A DNA stretch of 62,851 nt from Rhodoferax sp. GTDB taxonomy: Bacteria > Pseudomonadota > Gammaproteobacteria > Burkholderiales > Burkholderiaceae_C. Shown here one piece after another: positions 10,620-21,136 of the stretch; position 1 is the stretch's first letter; each line of letters begins with the position of its first letter. A program made the position numbers and the translations under genes. The stretch covers positions 1-62,851 of the forward strand of contig NZ_JANXMU010000059.1 of NCBI RefSeq assembly GCF_025354435.1, read 5' to 3'. Below the pieces are notes generated by a model. It made no database searches. It saw only the letters and a list, made by a program, of their open reading frames with translations, and had not been told where the DNA came from.

Positions 10620-11784
10620 TTTTTGTTGTCTCCATCAGTGCGGTAAAGCGGTCAAACAGGTACGAGATATCGTGCGGGCCGGGCGAAGCTTCAGGGTGAC
10701 CCTGGAAGCAGAACGCGGGCTTGTCGGTACGGGCCAGGCCTTGCAGCGTGCCGTCGAACAGGCTGATATGGGTGGCGCGCAGGTTGGCGGGCAGCGTGGC
10801 CGCATCCACCGCAAAACCGTGGTTCTGGCTGGTGATGCTAACGCGGTCGTTATCCAGGTCTTTGACCGGGTGGTTGGCACCGTGGTGGCCGAACTTCATT
10901 TTGAAGGTCTTGGCACCGCTGGCCAGGGCCATGATCTGGTGGCCCAGGCAGATGCCGAAGGTGGGGATGCCGGATTCGATCAACGCTGCCGCAGCGGCAA
11001 TCGCGTAGTCGCAAGGCTCCGGATCGCCGGGGCCGTTGGATAGGAACACGCCGTCTGGCTTGAGCGCCAGCACTTCGGCGGCGCTGGTTTGCGCGGGCAC
11101 CACGGTGACCTTGCAGCCGCGACTGGCCAGCATGCGCAGGATATTGAACTTGACCCCAAAGTCGTACGCCACTACATGGAAACGCGGCGCGTCCTGGTTG
11201 CCGTAGCCGCCGACCAGGTTCCATTCGGTCTGGGTCCAGACGTAGGCTTCCTTGGTAGAGACCACCTTGGCCAGATCCAGGCCCGCCATGCTGGGGGCCG
11301 CCTGGGCGGCAGCCACAGCCTGGGCCACGCGCTCGGTCGAGATACCCTCGCCTGCGGGCAACGCCAGGATGCAGCCGTTTTGCGCGCCATGGGTGCGCAG
11401 GTGGCGGGTCAGCTTGCGGGTGTCGAGGTTGGCGATAGCGACCGTCTTTTGCTGGACCAGGTAGTCCGACAAAGTGAGGTGGCTTCGGAAGTTGGAGGCG
11501 ACCAGCGGCAGGTCTTTGATGACCAAACCGGCGGCATGGACACGTGTGGCCTCCACGTCTTCCACATTGATGCCGGTATTGCCAATGTGCGGGTACGTCA
11601 GGGTGACGATCTGCTGGCAGTAGCTGGGGTCGGTGAGGATTTCCTGGTAGCCGGTCATGGCGGTGTTGAACACCACCTCGCCAACGGTGGAGCCGGGGGC
11701 TCCAATGGAGTTGCCAACAAAGACCGTGCCGTCTGCGAGCGCCAAGATGGCGGATGGGAAGGTTCCCTTGAGAGACAAAAGCAC
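10612..11784 (-). CDS. carA: Carbamoyl-phosphate synthase small subunit (glutaminase)
   Basis: Hydrolyses glutamine and passes ammonia to CarB. The class I amidotransferase domain shows nucleophile loop FGICLGHQI and the His-Glu pair in QGHPEASPG. The start is probably GTG at 11784: GGAG lies six bases upstream and the protein begins (V/M)[18 protein letters not shown] as in relatives; longer forms have no ribosome site. The product is 390 residues. It is first gene of carA-carB-greA and divergent from the sigma/anti-sigma gene. I could not define an arginine or pyrimidine operator upstream. Confidence 0.97.
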   Translation of the reverse strand: MLLSLKGTFPSAILALADGTVFVGNSIGAPGSTVGEVVFNTAMTGYQEILTDPSYCQQIVTLTYPHIGNTGINVEDVEATRVHAAGLVIKDLPLVASNFRSHLTLSDYLVQQKTVAIANLDTRKLTRHLRTHGAQNGCILALPAGEGISTERVAQAVAAAQAAPSMAGLDLAKVVSTKEAYVWTQTEWNLVGGYGNQDAPRFHVVAYDFGVKFNILRMLASRGCKVTVVPAQTSAAEVLALKPDGVFLSNGPGDPEPCDYAIAAAAALIESGIPTFGICLGHQIMALASGAKTFKMKFGHHGANHPVKDLDNDRVSITSQNHGFAVDAATLPANLRATHISLFDGTLQGLARTDKPAFCFQGHPEASPGPHDISYLFDRFTALMETTKNA

Positions 11785-11983
11785 TGGGTTCTCCGAAATA
11801 GTTACGGGTACGCCCAAGCGGTCCAAGAGAAAACTCTTGCAAATGCTCTGGAAGGGGGTTCGGTAAGACCGGCGCTAGGCGTACGTGGATGCGGGAAAGC
11901 CCACGATTATATCGCCGTCTCCCGCGCACTTGGGCCCAAACACGGTATTTTCCCTAGTCGACCGCCCCGCACCAGTAGCCTCA

Positions 11984-12002
11984 ATTGAGAATGATTCTCT
12001 TT
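11984..12002. promoter_or_regulatory. Fur-box-like palindrome
   Basis: The sequence attgagaatgattctcttt contains the perfect palindrome GAGAATGATTCTC (11987-11999), close to Fur consensus half-sites. It lies 24 bases before the preferred ATG of the sigma/anti-sigma gene and nearly abuts an upstream ATG at 12008. Iron-loaded Fur binding here would shut off the module; this is inferred from site and context. Confidence 0.7.
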
Positions 12003-12025
12003 ACTAGATGTATCATCCGCGGGCC

Positions 12026-13318
12026 ATGGACATCTCCGCCGCCTCAACCCGCAGACTGCTCGACGGTTTTGACCAGAACTACCAGGAAGTCGTGCGCTTC
12101 CTGGCCAAACGCACCGACAGCATGGACGAGGCCCGTGCACTGGCACACGACACCTGGCTGAGAATTGCCGAGCGCAAGCCCACCACCGATGCAGATATCC
12201 AGCTAGGCGATCCGCGGGCCTACCTTTTCACCGTGGCACACAACCTGGCCATGAACCATTTCCGCCGTGTCCACTGGCTGCGGACCTACCTGCACGAGCG
12301 GGAGCAGACTGAAGGCCTGTGTCCCACACAGACACCCGATGTTGCCGAGGGTGCCATGTACCGCCAAGCCATCACAGCCGTCGAAGCCGTGCTGCACGCC
12401 TTGCCCGAGCGTTCGTGCGACGTGTTCCTTGCCCACCGCCTGCATGGGGAAAGTCAGATGCACATCGCCACCCGACTGGATGTGTCGCTCAACACCGTAG
12501 AGCGCGACATCATCCTGGCAACAAGACGCCTCGAAACCGCATTGCACGCTTGGCGCGGAACGCCGCCAACAACAGGCCGCGAAGCCCCGGTCATGCGTAC
12601 CAACCGCCGCAAGTCCTTGGCCGCGTTACTGGGCATCTTTTCCATCGGTGCCACAGGCGCGGCCCTCTGGCAACACCTGCAGCGTGAGGCCATGCGCTGG
12701 CAAACGGCGCTGGTGACACCCCGTGGCCGCTCGCTGCAGCAGGGCTTGCCGGACGGCTCCCAGATCACACTGGACGCACATAGCAGGCTGGACGTGGCCT
12801 ATTCGGCGGAGAGCCGTGCCGTGCATTTATTGCAAGGTGCGGCTTTCTTTGCCGTGCAGCGCGATCCGGCCCGCCCGTTCACCGCACAGGCGCTGGATGT
12901 GCGGGTCACCGTGCTCGGCACCCGTTTTGGTGTCGAGATGGAAAACGCAGACACAGTGCTTGTCCAGGTGGAAGCAGGCCACGTGCAGGTTCAGGCCGGC
13001 ACCCACAGCTATGACCTGCTTGCAGGCCAAAGCCTGCGCATCCGACCAGGCCATGCCACAGCTGTCACGGCAGCTGCTGTCGTGCTGTGGCGCAATGGCA
13101 CGCTGGTCTTCGACGCTGTACCTCTGGCAGATGCCGTAGCAAAAGTGGCCCGGTACGCACCGTTCGACCTGCGTACGGCCGCATCGGCCGGGGGACTGAA
13201 AATCAGCGGCACCCTGCGCATTGCGGATGCCCACGACTGGTTGACCGCCCTGCCCTGGGTATTGCCAGTACAGCTCGTCAAGCTGCCCGGTGGGGGCATG
13301 GAAGTCGCCGCGCGCTAG
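12026..13318 (+). CDS. FecI-type ECF sigma factor fused to FecR-type anti-sigma/sensor (IutY-like hybrid)
   Basis: A single ORF of 430 residues (436 if ATG 12008 is used). Numbering from 12008, sigma-2 is at about 13-85 (AHDTWLRIAE, then RAYLFTVAHNLAMNHFRR) and sigma-4 at about 118-178 (LPERSCDVFLAHRLHGESQ and the helix-turn-helix IATRLDVSLNTVERDI). After a short linker comes one membrane helix at about 203-221. A periplasmic FecR domain follows (LPDGSQITLDAHSRL, LLQGAAFFAV, VLGTRFGVE, DAVPLADAVAKVARY). The usual cytosolic anti-sigma N domain of FecR is absent; the sigma factor takes its place. Gly-Thr at 304-305 matches the position where FecR-family proteins self-cleave. Pseudomonas IutY has the same plan. 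It is followed by a siderophore receptor with an STN domain and preceded by a Fur-like box. ATG 12026 is preferred because 12008 almost touches the operator. Confidence 0.85.
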   Translation: MDISAASTRRLLDGFDQNYQEVVRFLAKRTDSMDEARALAHDTWLRIAERKPTTDADIQLGDPRAYLFTVAHNLAMNHFRRVHWLRTYLHEREQTEGLCPTQTPDVAEGAMYRQAITAVEAVLHALPERSCDVFLAHRLHGESQMHIATRLDVSLNTVERDIILATRRLETALHAWRGTPPTTGREAPVMRTNRRKSLAALLGIFSIGATGAALWQHLQREAMRWQTALVTPRGRSLQQGLPDGSQITLDAHSRLDVAYSAESRAVHLLQGAAFFAVQRDPARPFTAQALDVRVTVLGTRFGVEMENADTVLVQVEAGHVQVQAGTHSYDLLAGQSLRIRPGHATAVTAAAVVLWRNGTLVFDAVPLADAVAKVARYAPFDLRTAASAGGLKISGTLRIADAHDWLTALPWVLPVQLVKLPGGGMEVAAR

Positions 13319-13408
13319 GCCCGCACTTTTTATTCAAATCTTTTCAGGGTTTTGCAAACTCGACGGTCTTACAGGTAGTGAGAACACCAACCTGAAAGAA
13401 ACCGACTT

Positions 13409-15784
13409 ATGGCAAAACATCTTCCATCCCGGCGCACCGCGCTAGCCTACGCTACAGCCGCACTGGGCGTGGCACTCTCGATACAGGCCGCGCTGGCACA
13501 AAACGTGGCCTTCAACATCCCGGCCCAACCACTCGCGCCCGCGTTGGCCGCGTTTGCCCAGCAAAGCGGGCTGCAACTGGCATTCCCGCCCGAACTGGTG
13601 CAAGGCAAACAAGCGCATGCAGTCAGCGGCAACCACGACATCCACCAGACGTTGGCCGAGCTACTACGCGGCAGCGGCATCGAGGGCCGCGTGGACGGCA
13701 AAACGCTGACCATGCAGCCCGTGGCCGTCGGCCAACGCACCCTGGCGGAAGTGACCGTTACCGCCAACCAGCTAGGAGAGATCACCGAAGGCAGCGGCTC
13801 CTACACGCCAGGCACCATCGCCACCGCCACGCGGCTGGTGCTGATGCCGCGCGAGACACCGCAGTCCATTAGCGTCACCACGCGCCAAAAGATGGATGAC
13901 TTCCATCTCACCAGCATCGACCAGGTGATGGAACAGTCAACGGGCGTGAGCATCGTCACCTACGACAGCGAACGCACGCAGTACTACTCGCGCGACTTTG
14001 CCATCCAGAACTTCCAGTACGACGGTATTCCGATGTCGCGCGACTCGGCATATTCGGCCGGCAACACGCTGACCGACATGGCGATCTACGACCGCGTCGA
14101 AGTACTGCGCGGTGCCACCGGCCTCCTGACGGGTAGCGGTGACCCCAGCGCCACGATCAACCTGGTCCGCAAGAAGCCCACGCGCAAGTTCGAAGGCCAT
14201 GCTACCGCCAGCGTTGGCAGCTGGAGCAACTACCGTGGCGAGATAGACGTGGGCGGCGCGCTGAACGCAAGCGGCAGCATCCGCGCACGCGGCGTGGCCA
14301 CTTACCAAGACAAGCACTCGGATATGGACCGCTATGAGCGTAAGACGGGCGTGTTCTACGGCATCGTCGAGGCCGACCTCACATCCAGCACCTTGTTGAC
14401 GGTGGGCGTCGACCGGCAAGACAACAAGCCCACGGCATCGACCTGGGGTGGCATCTCGCTGCTCGACTCCAACGGCAACTTCAACGCGATGCCGCGCTCG
14501 TTTAACAACGGCGCGAACTGGAGCCACTGGGACCAGTACACCCGCACCACCTTCGCCACGCTGGAACACAACTTCGACAACGGCTGGGTGACCAAGCTGC
14601 AACTCAACCACCAGACCAACGGCTATGACGCAGCCCTGGGCGGGGCAGCCGGCGGCTATCCCAACCCGGTGACCGGTGGCGGTGCCAGCCTGTGGCGCGG
14701 CAAATTCATCGGGCGCACCCTCAGCGACGCAGGCGACCTGTATGCCAGCGGCCCGTTTTCGCTGCTGGGGCGCGAGCATGGACTGGTGGTGGGCGGTAGC
14801 CTGGCCAAGCGCCGCTGGAAGAACGCGGGCTACAACATGAGCGACACCTCCGACGGCACGATCGCCAACTACTACCAGTGGAACGGCAGCTCCCCGGAGC
14901 CCCAGTGGGGCAGTACGCCCAGCTATACCGACGACGAGACCACCCGCGAAAACGGCCTTTACACCACCGCACGCTGGAACCTGCGCGACGACCTGAAGCT
15001 CATCACGGGTGGCCGTATCTCCAACTACAAGAACAAGGTGCAGCAGCAAGACGAGTCGAATGTATTCACACCGTATCTGGGCGCGGTGTACGACATCAAC
15101 AAGACCTACTCGGTCTATGGCAGCTACTCCGGCATTTTCAGGCCGCAGTCCACCCAGGACGAGGCAGGCCGCACTCTGGATCCACTGGACGGCAAGAACT
15201 AAGAGCTGGGCGCGAAGGCCTCGTTCTTCGAAGGCCGGCTGAACGCCAGCGCGGCTATGTTTCAGATGCTGCAAAACAACTACGCGATCGAAAGCGGGGG
15301 CAAAACGCCCAGCGGAGATCCGGCCTACCGTGCGATCCAGGGCGTAAGAACCAAAGGCTGGGATGCAGAGGTATCCGGCCAGATCACGCCAGCATGGCAA
15401 GTGCAAGCAGGCTACTCGCACAGCATCGCGCGCCAGGATGGCAAACGCGTGTCCACGCTCACCCCGGCCAACCAGTTCAACCTGTACACCAGCTACAAGC
15501 TGGGTGGCGACCTATCGGGCCTGACGCTGGGCAGTGGCGCGCGCTGGCAAGACAAGACCTGGGGCGACGTGGATCTCCCCGCGGGCGGAACGACGGCCCA
15601 CACGGTCAAAGACTACTGGGTGCTGGATGCCATGGCCCGCTACGAATTCAGCAAGCAGCTGTCGGCCACGCTCAATATCAAAAACCTGATGGATAAGAAG
15701 TACTACACGATATTCAACTGGTATGGCACCTACACCTGGGGCGAGCCGCGCAGCGTGAATATCAGCGTGACCTACAAGTTCTGA
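13409..15784 (+). pseudogene. TonB-dependent siderophore receptor with STN signalling domain, interrupted by in-frame TAA
   Basis: Outer-membrane ferri-siderophore transducer of the FpvA/FoxA/FhuE type. A signal peptide ends near ALSIQAALA. The STN domain at about 33-100 (FNIPAQPLAPALAAFAQQSG) should contact the FecR-like periplasmic domain of the gene upstream. A TonB-box-like stretch LAEVTVTA follows, then a plug (TPQSISVTTRQ, RVEVLRGATGLLTG) and a beta-barrel ending in SVNISVTYKF. The codon at 15200-15202 is TAA where relatives read NYELG; the same frame then continues (ELGAKASFFEGRL) to the normal C-terminal Phe at 15781. Tyr TAC or TAT to TAA is the likely change. Without readthrough the last third of the barrel (about 194 residues) is lost. 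Intact length would be 791 residues. Confidence 0.85.
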
Positions 15785-15833
15785 TACGGGCGCAAGTGGG
15801 CGGGCAGGGCTTGGCGCAGACCTTCGCGTACTG

Positions 15834-16610
15834 CTAACCCCGGCCTGCCCCACTCGCATGCAGGCAGATCGCTGCGGCAGCGGCTACGTTCAGCGACTCT
15901 TCACCACCCGGCTGGGCGATGCGGATGCGCTGGGCGGCGCGGGCCTCCAGCGCGGGCGACACGCCCTGCCCTTCGTGGCCCATGACCCAGGCGCAGGGCC
16001 AGGGCAGATCGGCCTGGTGCAGGTAGGCACCCCCGTGGGAGCTGGTAACCAGCATCGGCACGGTTAACGTCTGCAGCACCTCGGGCTCCAGGCCCTCGAC
16101 CAGGCGCAGGCCGAAATGCGCGCCCATGCCCGCACGCAGCACTTTCGGGCTCCACAATGCGGCGCTTCCTTTGAGCGCGATGATTTGTTTGAAACCAAAC
16201 GCCCCGGCGCTGCGCAGGATGGAGCCGACATTGCCCGCGTCCTGCACCCGGTCGAGGATGACGCTAGCTGCCGCCGGGTCCAGCGCGGCCGAACTGGGTA
16301 AATCCACCACAAAGCCCATCTGCGCGGGCGATTCCAGGCTACTGAGGTCGGCAAACAGCGCATCGGCCAATACTATTGTTTTAGTAGCTACTTGTGTATA
16401 TTGCACCTGGGCTAGAGGCCAAAAAGACTCTGAAAAAATCGCCAATGCAGGTTTCCAGCCTCGGGCCAACGCAGCGCGGCACAGGTGGTCGCCTTCCAGC
16501 CACACCCTGCCCTGTTTGCGGTAGGCGGTGCTGTCTTGCGACAGACGGCGCAGCTCTTTGAGCAGCGGGTTATCGCGCGACTGGATGTGGGTGATGGGGT
16601 CGGAACTCAT
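15834..16610 (-). CDS. SpoU/TrmH-family RNA 2'-O-methyltransferase
   Basis: Predicted SPOUT methyltransferase acting on rRNA or tRNA; the exact target is not deducible. The product is 258 residues from ATG 16610. An N-terminal substrate-binding region ([16 protein letters not shown]) is followed by the SPOUT knot with motif 1 [16 protein letters not shown], motif 2 [11 protein letters not shown] and motif 3 [14 protein letters not shown]. Its ATG overlaps the rnhB stop (ATGA), so translation is coupled. Residues 56-80 ([20 protein letters not shown]) come from a dispersed repeat copy, lying between the two domains. Confidence 0.9.
   Translation of the reverse strand: MSSDPITHIQSRDNPLLKELRRLSQDSTAYRKQGRVWLEGDHLCRAALARGWKPALAIFSESFWPLAQVQYTQVATKTIVLADALFADLSSLESPAQMGFVVDLPSSAALDPAAASVILDRVQDAGNVGSILRSAGAFGFKQIIALKGSAALWSPKVLRAGMGAHFGLRLVEGLEPEVLQTLTVPMLVTSSHGGAYLHQADLPWPCAWVMGHEGQGVSPALEARAAQRIRIAQPGGEESLNVAAAAAICLHASGAGRG
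16369..16441 (+). repeat. SIR dispersed repeat, copy 2 (inside SpoU-family gene)
   Basis: Runs atactattgttttagtagc, then tacttg, cacctgggctagaggcc and aaaaagactctgaaaaaat. It is antisense to the host gene, open in frame, and encodes [16 protein letters not shown]. Confidence 0.8.
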
Positions 16611-17248
16611 GCCTGCACCGCCATCGGCATACGTGCCATCACCTGCGTGACGGGGGCAAATGTTTTGCGGTGCAACGGGCAGGCCCCGTGCGCCTGCAGC
16701 GCCGCCAGGTGCGCCGCGGTGCCGTAGCCCTTGTGTCCGGCAAAACCGTACTGCGGATAGTCGGCATCCACCTGGGCACACCAGCGGTCGCGGGTGACCT
16801 TGGCCAGGATGGACGCGGCGGATATGGCGGGTACCAGGTTATCGCCTTGGACGATAGCCTCGCTGGTCATGGCCAGCACCGGCACCCGGTTGCCGTCCAC
16901 CAGCACATGGCCGGGCTTGAGGCGCAAGCCCTGCACAGCGCGCTGCATGGCCAGCATGGTGGCTTGCAGGATGTTGAGCTTTTCGATTTCTTCCACGCTG
17001 GCCTCGGCGATCGAGCAACACAAGGCTTTGGCCAGGATTTCGTCATACAGCTGGGCGCGGCGCTTAGCGGTGAGTTTTTTGGAGTCGGCCAAGCCCGCAA
17101 TCGGCTGGCGCTCGTCCAGGATCACGGCAGCGGCTACCACCGGCCCGGCCAGCGGGCCGCGCCCGGCCTCGTCCACCCCAGCCACCAGGCCACGGGGGAG
17201 CCAGTCGAGCGGAACCTGCTCAGGAACGGATAATTTTTTGGATGGCAT
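16607..17248 (-). CDS. rnhB: Ribonuclease HII
   Basis: Cleaves the RNA strand of RNA-DNA hybrids and single ribonucleotides in DNA. The product is 213 residues. The first catalytic Asp-Glu pair is in [20 protein letters not shown], a third acidic residue follows DGNRV, and [12 protein letters not shown] contains the last. It overlaps the lpxB 3' end by 29 bases and the methyltransferase start by 4 bases, so it is embedded in the lpx operon, the usual gammaproteobacterial and betaproteobacterial order lpxA-lpxB-rnhB. Confidence 0.95.
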   Translation of the reverse strand: MPSKKLSVPEQVPLDWLPRGLVAGVDEAGRGPLAGPVVAAAVILDERQPIAGLADSKKLTAKRRAQLYDEILAKALCCSIAEASVEEIEKLNILQATMLAMQRAVQGLRLKPGHVLVDGNRVPVLAMTSEAIVQGDNLVPAISAASILAKVTRDRWCAQVDADYPQYGFAGHKGYGTAAHLAALQAHGACPLHRKTFAPVTQVMARMPMAVQA

Positions 17249-18368
17249 CGGTGGCTAACTGGGCGGTGTCGCGCTGCAGGCTGTGGTGCAGCGCGGTGAA
17301 TGTGGCTTCAAGGGCCGCGATTCTCGCAGAGGCTGCGGGCTGCAACCACTGCAGGCAGGCATCGGCCAGGGCTTGCGGCGTGGCGGCATCCTGCAGCAAC
17401 TCGGGCACCACGAAGTCACGGCACAAAATATTCGGCAGGCCCACCCAGGGCTGGAGCTGCTTGCGCTGCATAAGTTTCCAGGACATCCACTGCATGTTGT
17501 AGGCAATCACCATGGGCCGCTTGAACAGCGCCGCCTCCAGCGTGGCCGTGCCACTGGCGATCAGCGTCAGGTTGCAGGCAGCCAGCACGGTGTGCGACTG
17601 GCCGGAGACGATCTGGATACGCCCGGCCATGCCCGCTTGCGCCGCCAGGGCTTCAATCTGCGCGCGCAGCGTGGGAACTGCAGGCACTACAAATTTAATA
17701 GCTGGTTGTGCAAGCAGAATAAGCGCTGCAGCCTGAAAGAACCTCAAAGCCAGATATTTGACTTCCGACTGGCGGCTGCCCGGCAGGATGGCAACCACGG
17801 TGTCGTCAGATGCCAGGCCCAGCTTTTGGCGCGCGGCAGTGCGGTCCGGCTGCAGGGGAATCACATTGGCCAGCGGATGGCCCACGTAGGTGGCGGCAAT
17901 ACCGTGCTGGGCCAGCAGCGCGGGTTCGAACGGAAAGATGCACAGCACGTGGTCGGCGGCGCGGCGGATTTTTTCCACCCGGTCGGCGCGCCAGGCCCAG
18001 ATGGACGGACAGACGAAGTGCACGGTGGGCACGCCCTGCGTTTTCAGCGCCGCTTCCAGCCCGAGGTTGAAGTCGGGCGCGTCCACGCCGATGAACACAT
18101 CAGGCCGCTCGCGCAGCAGGCGTTCACGCAGTTGCTTGCGGATGCCCAATAGCTCCCACAGGCGGCGAAACACATCCATGTTGTAGCCATGCACCGCCAG
18201 CCGTTCGCTGGGCCAGTGCGCCTGGAAGCCGCGCCGGGCCATCTGCGGGCCGCCAATGCCGCTGGCCTGCAGCTCGGGCCAGCGGGTACGCAGGCCGTCC
18301 AGCACCAGCCCTGCGAGCAAGTCGCCGGAAGCCTCTCCGGCCACCATGGCGACGCGGGGGGCGGACAT
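17220..18368 (-). CDS. lpxB: Lipid-A-disaccharide synthase
   Basis: Peripheral inner-membrane GT19 glycosyltransferase joining UDP-diacyl-GlcN and lipid X. The product is 382 residues. Visible motifs are [13 protein letters not shown], the DAPDFNLG segment, [20 protein letters not shown] and the SGTATLE donor-site loop. Residues about 206-228 ([16 protein letters not shown]) coincide with a dispersed repeat copy, in the region where E. coli LpxB has the helix after GSRQSEV. From memory the length is unchanged there, so the copy replaces rather than adds residues. Start and lpxA stop overlap. Confidence 0.96.
   Translation of the reverse strand: MSAPRVAMVAGEASGDLLAGLVLDGLRTRWPELQASGIGGPQMARRGFQAHWPSERLAVHGYNMDVFRRLWELLGIRKQLRERLLRERPDVFIGVDAPDFNLGLEAALKTQGVPTVHFVCPSIWAWRADRVEKIRRAADHVLCIFPFEPALLAQHGIAATYVGHPLANVIPLQPDRTAARQKLGLASDDTVVAILPGSRQSEVKYLALRFFQAAALILLAQPAIKFVVPAVPTLRAQIEALAAQAGMAGRIQIVSGQSHTVLAACNLTLIASGTATLEAALFKRPMVIAYNMQWMSWKLMQRKQLQPWVGLPNILCRDFVVPELLQDAATPQALADACLQWLQPAASARIAALEATFTALHHSLQRDTAQLATDAIQKIIRS
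17685..17752 (+). repeat. SIR dispersed repeat, copy 3 (inside lpxB)
   Basis: Runs aaatttaatagctggttgtg, caagcagaataagcgctgca and gcctgaaagaacctcaaag. It is more diverged on its right side than other copies, antisense to lpxB and open in frame. The best match is the copy at 34252-34324. Confidence 0.65.
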
Positions 18369-19150
18369 CAGCGGGCGATGCCGCTGACGGAAGTAGCTAG
18401 GAAGTCGTCCATCAAGGCAATATCGGCCGCCGCTTCGGGCGCATCCAATGCCTGGATGGCGGTACGGGCCTCGTCCAGGGTTTTGCCCTGGCGGTAGAGC
18501 AGCTTGTGCATTTCGCGGATGGCCTTGAGGCGAGCGTCGGAAAAATCGCGCCGTTTCAGGCCAACCAGGTTGACCGCACGCACAGCCAGCGGGTTGCCAT
18601 CTACCACCATGAAGGGCGGCACGTCCTTGCCCACATGGCTGGCAAAGCCAACCATGGTGTGGGCACCGATGCGCATGCGCTGCAGCACACCGGTCAGGCC
18701 GCCGATGGTCACCCAGTCGCCCACCTGTACATGGCCAGCCAGGGTGGCATTGTTGGCCATGGTGATCTGGTCGCCCAATTGACAGTCGTGCGCGATGTGC
18801 ACGTAGGCCATGATCCAGTTGTCGTTGCCGAGCCGGGTCACACCCGCATCCTGCACAGTACCCAGGTTGAAGGTGCAGAACTCGCGAATGGTGTTGCGGT
18901 CGCCAATCACCAGCTCTGTGGGTTCGCCCGCGAACTTTTTGTCTTGGGGTTCGGCACCCAGAGAACTGAATTGAAAAATGCGGTTGTCACGGCCAATGGT
19001 GGTGTGGCCCTGGATGACACAGTGCGGCCCTACCGTGGTGCCCGCGCCGATTTTCACGTGCGGGCCGACCACGGTGTAGGGGCCAATGGTGACCGAGCCG
19101 TCCAATTGCGCGGACAGATCAACCAGGGCGGTGGCGTGGATAGCGGTCAC
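18368..19150 (-). CDS. lpxA: UDP-N-acetylglucosamine acyltransferase
   Basis: First step of lipid A synthesis: transfers R-3-hydroxyacyl from ACP to UDP-GlcNAc. The 260 residues form a left-handed beta-helix of hexapeptide repeats (for example [16 protein letters not shown]) with a helical C-terminal tail. The catalytic His is in [12 protein letters not shown]. The start is GTG at 19150. It lies between fabZ and lpxB with an 11-base gap to fabZ and a 1-base overlap with lpxB. Confidence 0.97.
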   Translation of the reverse strand: MTAIHATALVDLSAQLDGSVTIGPYTVVGPHVKIGAGTTVGPHCVIQGHTTIGRDNRIFQFSSLGAEPQDKKFAGEPTELVIGDRNTIREFCTFNLGTVQDAGVTRLGNDNWIMAYVHIAHDCQLGDQITMANNATLAGHVQVGDWVTIGGLTGVLQRMRIGAHTMVGFASHVGKDVPPFMVVDGNPLAVRAVNLVGLKRRDFSDARLKAIREMHKLLYRQGKTLDEARTAIQALDAPEAAADIALMDDFLATSVSGIAR

Positions 19151-19161
19151 GCGCGCAACAC

Positions 19162-19602
19162 TCAGGCAATGGTGCGCATGGCGCAGGTCAGCTCGGCCTC
19201 GACCGCCAGCTCGTCGCCCACGGTGCCCTTGCCCTTGAACTTGAAGATGCCGGACTTCATGCGCACCAGTTCCACGTCCAGCATCAGCTGGTCGCCGGGC
19301 TCGACCGGGCGCTTGAAGCGGGCGTTGTCGATGGCGGCAAAGTAGTACACGGTGTCGTCGCTGGGCGATTTGTCGAGTGCATCAAAGGCCAGCAAGGCCG
19401 CGGCCTGAGCCAGTGCTTCCAGCATCAGCACGCCGGGCATGACCGGGCGGCGCGGGAAGTGGCCTTCAAAAAACGGCTCGTTGATGGTGACGTTCTTGAA
19501 CGCCCGGATGGACTTGGATTTTTCGATGCTCAGCACCCGGTCCACCATCAGGAAGGGATAGCGGTGTGGCAGTTGCTTGAGAATTTGGTGGATATCCATC
19601 AT
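19162..19602 (-). CDS. fabZ: 3-hydroxyacyl-ACP dehydratase FabZ
   Basis: Dehydrates 3-hydroxyacyl-ACP in fatty acid elongation and competes with LpxA and LpxD for substrate. The 146 residues form a single hot-dog fold. The catalytic His is in [11 protein letters not shown] and the Glu in LMLEALAQ; the N-terminal [10 protein letters not shown] is typical. I choose ATG 19602 because it overlaps the lpxD stop (ATGA) and gives the normal family length. Confidence 0.97.
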   Translation of the reverse strand: MMDIHQILKQLPHRYPFLMVDRVLSIEKSKSIRAFKNVTINEPFFEGHFPRRPVMPGVLMLEALAQAAALLAFDALDKSPSDDTVYYFAAIDNARFKRPVEPGDQLMLDVELVRMKSGIFKFKGKGTVGDELAVEAELTCAMRTIA

Positions 19603-20597
19603 GGTTTTTCGGGGCTCTGTTGGAGTTGTTCTAAAGTTTTCTCGACTGCCTTGAGGCGGTCGCGCAGGCTGTGCAACTGCTTGAGGGAGGCGGCATTTTT
19701 TTCCCACTTGGCGTTGTCGTCAATCGGGAACATGCCGGTGTAGTGGCCGGGTTGGCTGATGGAACGTGTGGCTACCGTGCCCGCGGAGATATTGACGTGG
19801 TCGGCCAGGGTCAAATGCCCCAGCACAATCGCGCCACCACCCACGGTGCAATGCGCGCCGATGTGGGCACTGCCCGCCACGCCGACGCAGCCCGCCATGG
19901 CAGTGTGGGCACCCACGAAGACGTTGTGGCCGATCTGGATCAGGTTGTCGAGCTTCACGCCGTCAGAAATCACGGTATCCAGCAGCGCGCCCCGGTCGAT
20001 ACAGGTATTGGCACCAATTTCCACATCGTTGCCGATGCGCACCGCGCCGAGCTGTTCTATTTTTTCCCAGGCCCCGGCGTTGGGTGCAAAGCCGAAACCG
20101 TCGGCACCGATCACCACGCCCGCATGCAGCAGGCAACGCGCGCCAATACTGCAATCTTCCCCCACCGTAACGCGCGATTTGAGCACCGTGTCGGCACCAA
20201 TGCGGGCACCGCGCTCCACCACGCACAGCGGACCGATACGGGCACTGGGATCGATCTGAGCACTGGGGTCTATAACCGCACTGGGATGCACGGCCGGGCC
20301 GGTAGGTACGGGCCGTTGGCGCTTCCAGAGCTGGGTGACTTTGGCGAAATACAGGTACGGCGCATCGGCCACGATGCAGGCACCGCGGGCCAGGGCCATG
20401 TCGGCCTGGGCCGCGCCCACAATCACGCAACCGGCCTGGGAATAGGCCAGTTGCTGCTGGTATTTGGGATTGCTGAGGAAAGCCAGTTGCGACGGACCCG
20501 CCGATTCCAGCGGTGCGATGCCGTCAATGGACAGCTCCGCATCTCCGTGCAACACGCCCCCCAGGGCTTCCACTATCGCGCCTAGACGCAGCGCCAT
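19599..20597 (-). CDS. lpxD: UDP-3-O-(3-hydroxyacyl)glucosamine N-acyltransferase
   Basis: Third step of lipid A synthesis, adding the N-linked acyl chain. The product is 332 residues: an N-terminal uridine-binding domain ([17 protein letters not shown]), a long hexapeptide-repeat beta-helix ([20 protein letters not shown]) with the conserved [11 protein letters not shown] histidine, and a C-terminal helical extension ([20 protein letters not shown]). It lies between skp and fabZ. Confidence 0.97.
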   Translation of the reverse strand: MALRLGAIVEALGGVLHGDAELSIDGIAPLESAGPSQLAFLSNPKYQQQLAYSQAGCVIVGAAQADMALARGACIVADAPYLYFAKVTQLWKRQRPVPTGPAVHPSAVIDPSAQIDPSARIGPLCVVERGARIGADTVLKSRVTVGEDCSIGARCLLHAGVVIGADGFGFAPNAGAWEKIEQLGAVRIGNDVEIGANTCIDRGALLDTVISDGVKLDNLIQIGHNVFVGAHTAMAGCVGVAGSAHIGAHCTVGGGAIVLGHLTLADHVNISAGTVATRSISQPGHYTGMFPIDDNAKWEKNAASLKQLHSLRDRLKAVEKTLEQLQQSPEKP

Positions 20598-20617
20598 GCT
20601 GGAACCCCTCTCAAAAA

Positions 20618-21136
20618 TTACTTGACGGGAACGGCGTTCAAGGCCTTGATGACCTTGTCGGTGATGTCGTACTTGGGGTTGATATAGACAGCTTCTTGCA
20701 GCACTGCATCGTACTTTTCGGTCTCAGCCACTTGCTTGATGACCTTATTGGCCTTTTCCAGCACTTGCTGCAGCTCTTCGTTCTTGCGAGAATTCAGGTC
20801 TTCCTGGAATTCACGGCGCTTGCGCTGGAAGTCGCGATCTTGGTCCACCAGCACTTTTTGGCGCGAGGTGCGTTGGCTTTCCGCCAGGGTCGAGGCTTCG
20901 CGCTCGAACTTATCCGAAGCGGTTTTCAGGACCACACCGGCATCGCTAAGTTCTTTTTCACGCTTGGCGAATTCTTGTTCCAGCTTGGCCTGGGCCGTCT
21001 TGGCAGCAGCAGACTCGCGGAAGATACGGTCAGTATTGACGAATCCGACACGGAACTCGTCCGCCTGCGCGTGGGCAGACAGGAGCACAGCCCCGAACAA
21101 AATGCCAGATCCGCATTGGCGTAAAAAGTTCTTCAT
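20618..21136 (-). CDS. skp: Periplasmic OmpH/Skp-family chaperone
   Basis: Holds unfolded outer-membrane proteins for BamA. The product is 172 residues. A signal peptide ends near [11 protein letters not shown], then comes the short beta core ([18 protein letters not shown]) and a long charged coiled coil (about 40-130) rich in Lys, Glu and Gln, the Skp tentacles. It follows bamA with stop and start sharing one base (TAATG). The bamA-skp-lpxD order is conserved. Confidence 0.93.
   Translation of the reverse strand: MKNFLRQCGSGILFGAVLLSAHAQADEFRVGFVNTDRIFRESAAAKTAQAKLEQEFAKREKELSDAGVVLKTASDKFEREASTLAESQRTSRQKVLVDQDRDFQRKRREFQEDLNSRKNEELQQVLEKANKVIKQVAETEKYDAVLQEAVYINPKYDITDKVIKALNAVPVK

Noticed and set aside
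7509-10646. Very long open frame (over 1000 codons) on the plus strand, antisense to carB
   Set aside because: It mirrors carB codon by codon and has no recognisable domain; high GC at third positions keeps the antisense frame open. The same explains long plus-strand frames opposite ftsH, bamA, rseP and relA.
12592-13318. Separate FecR gene starting at an internal ATG
   Set aside because: The ATG at 12592 has no ribosome site, and the resulting protein would begin only about ten residues before the membrane helix, without a cytosolic domain.
13937-15421. A 494-codon minus-strand frame across the siderophore receptor
   Set aside because: It is antisense to a strongly family-like protein and its translation shows no domain, so it is a shadow.
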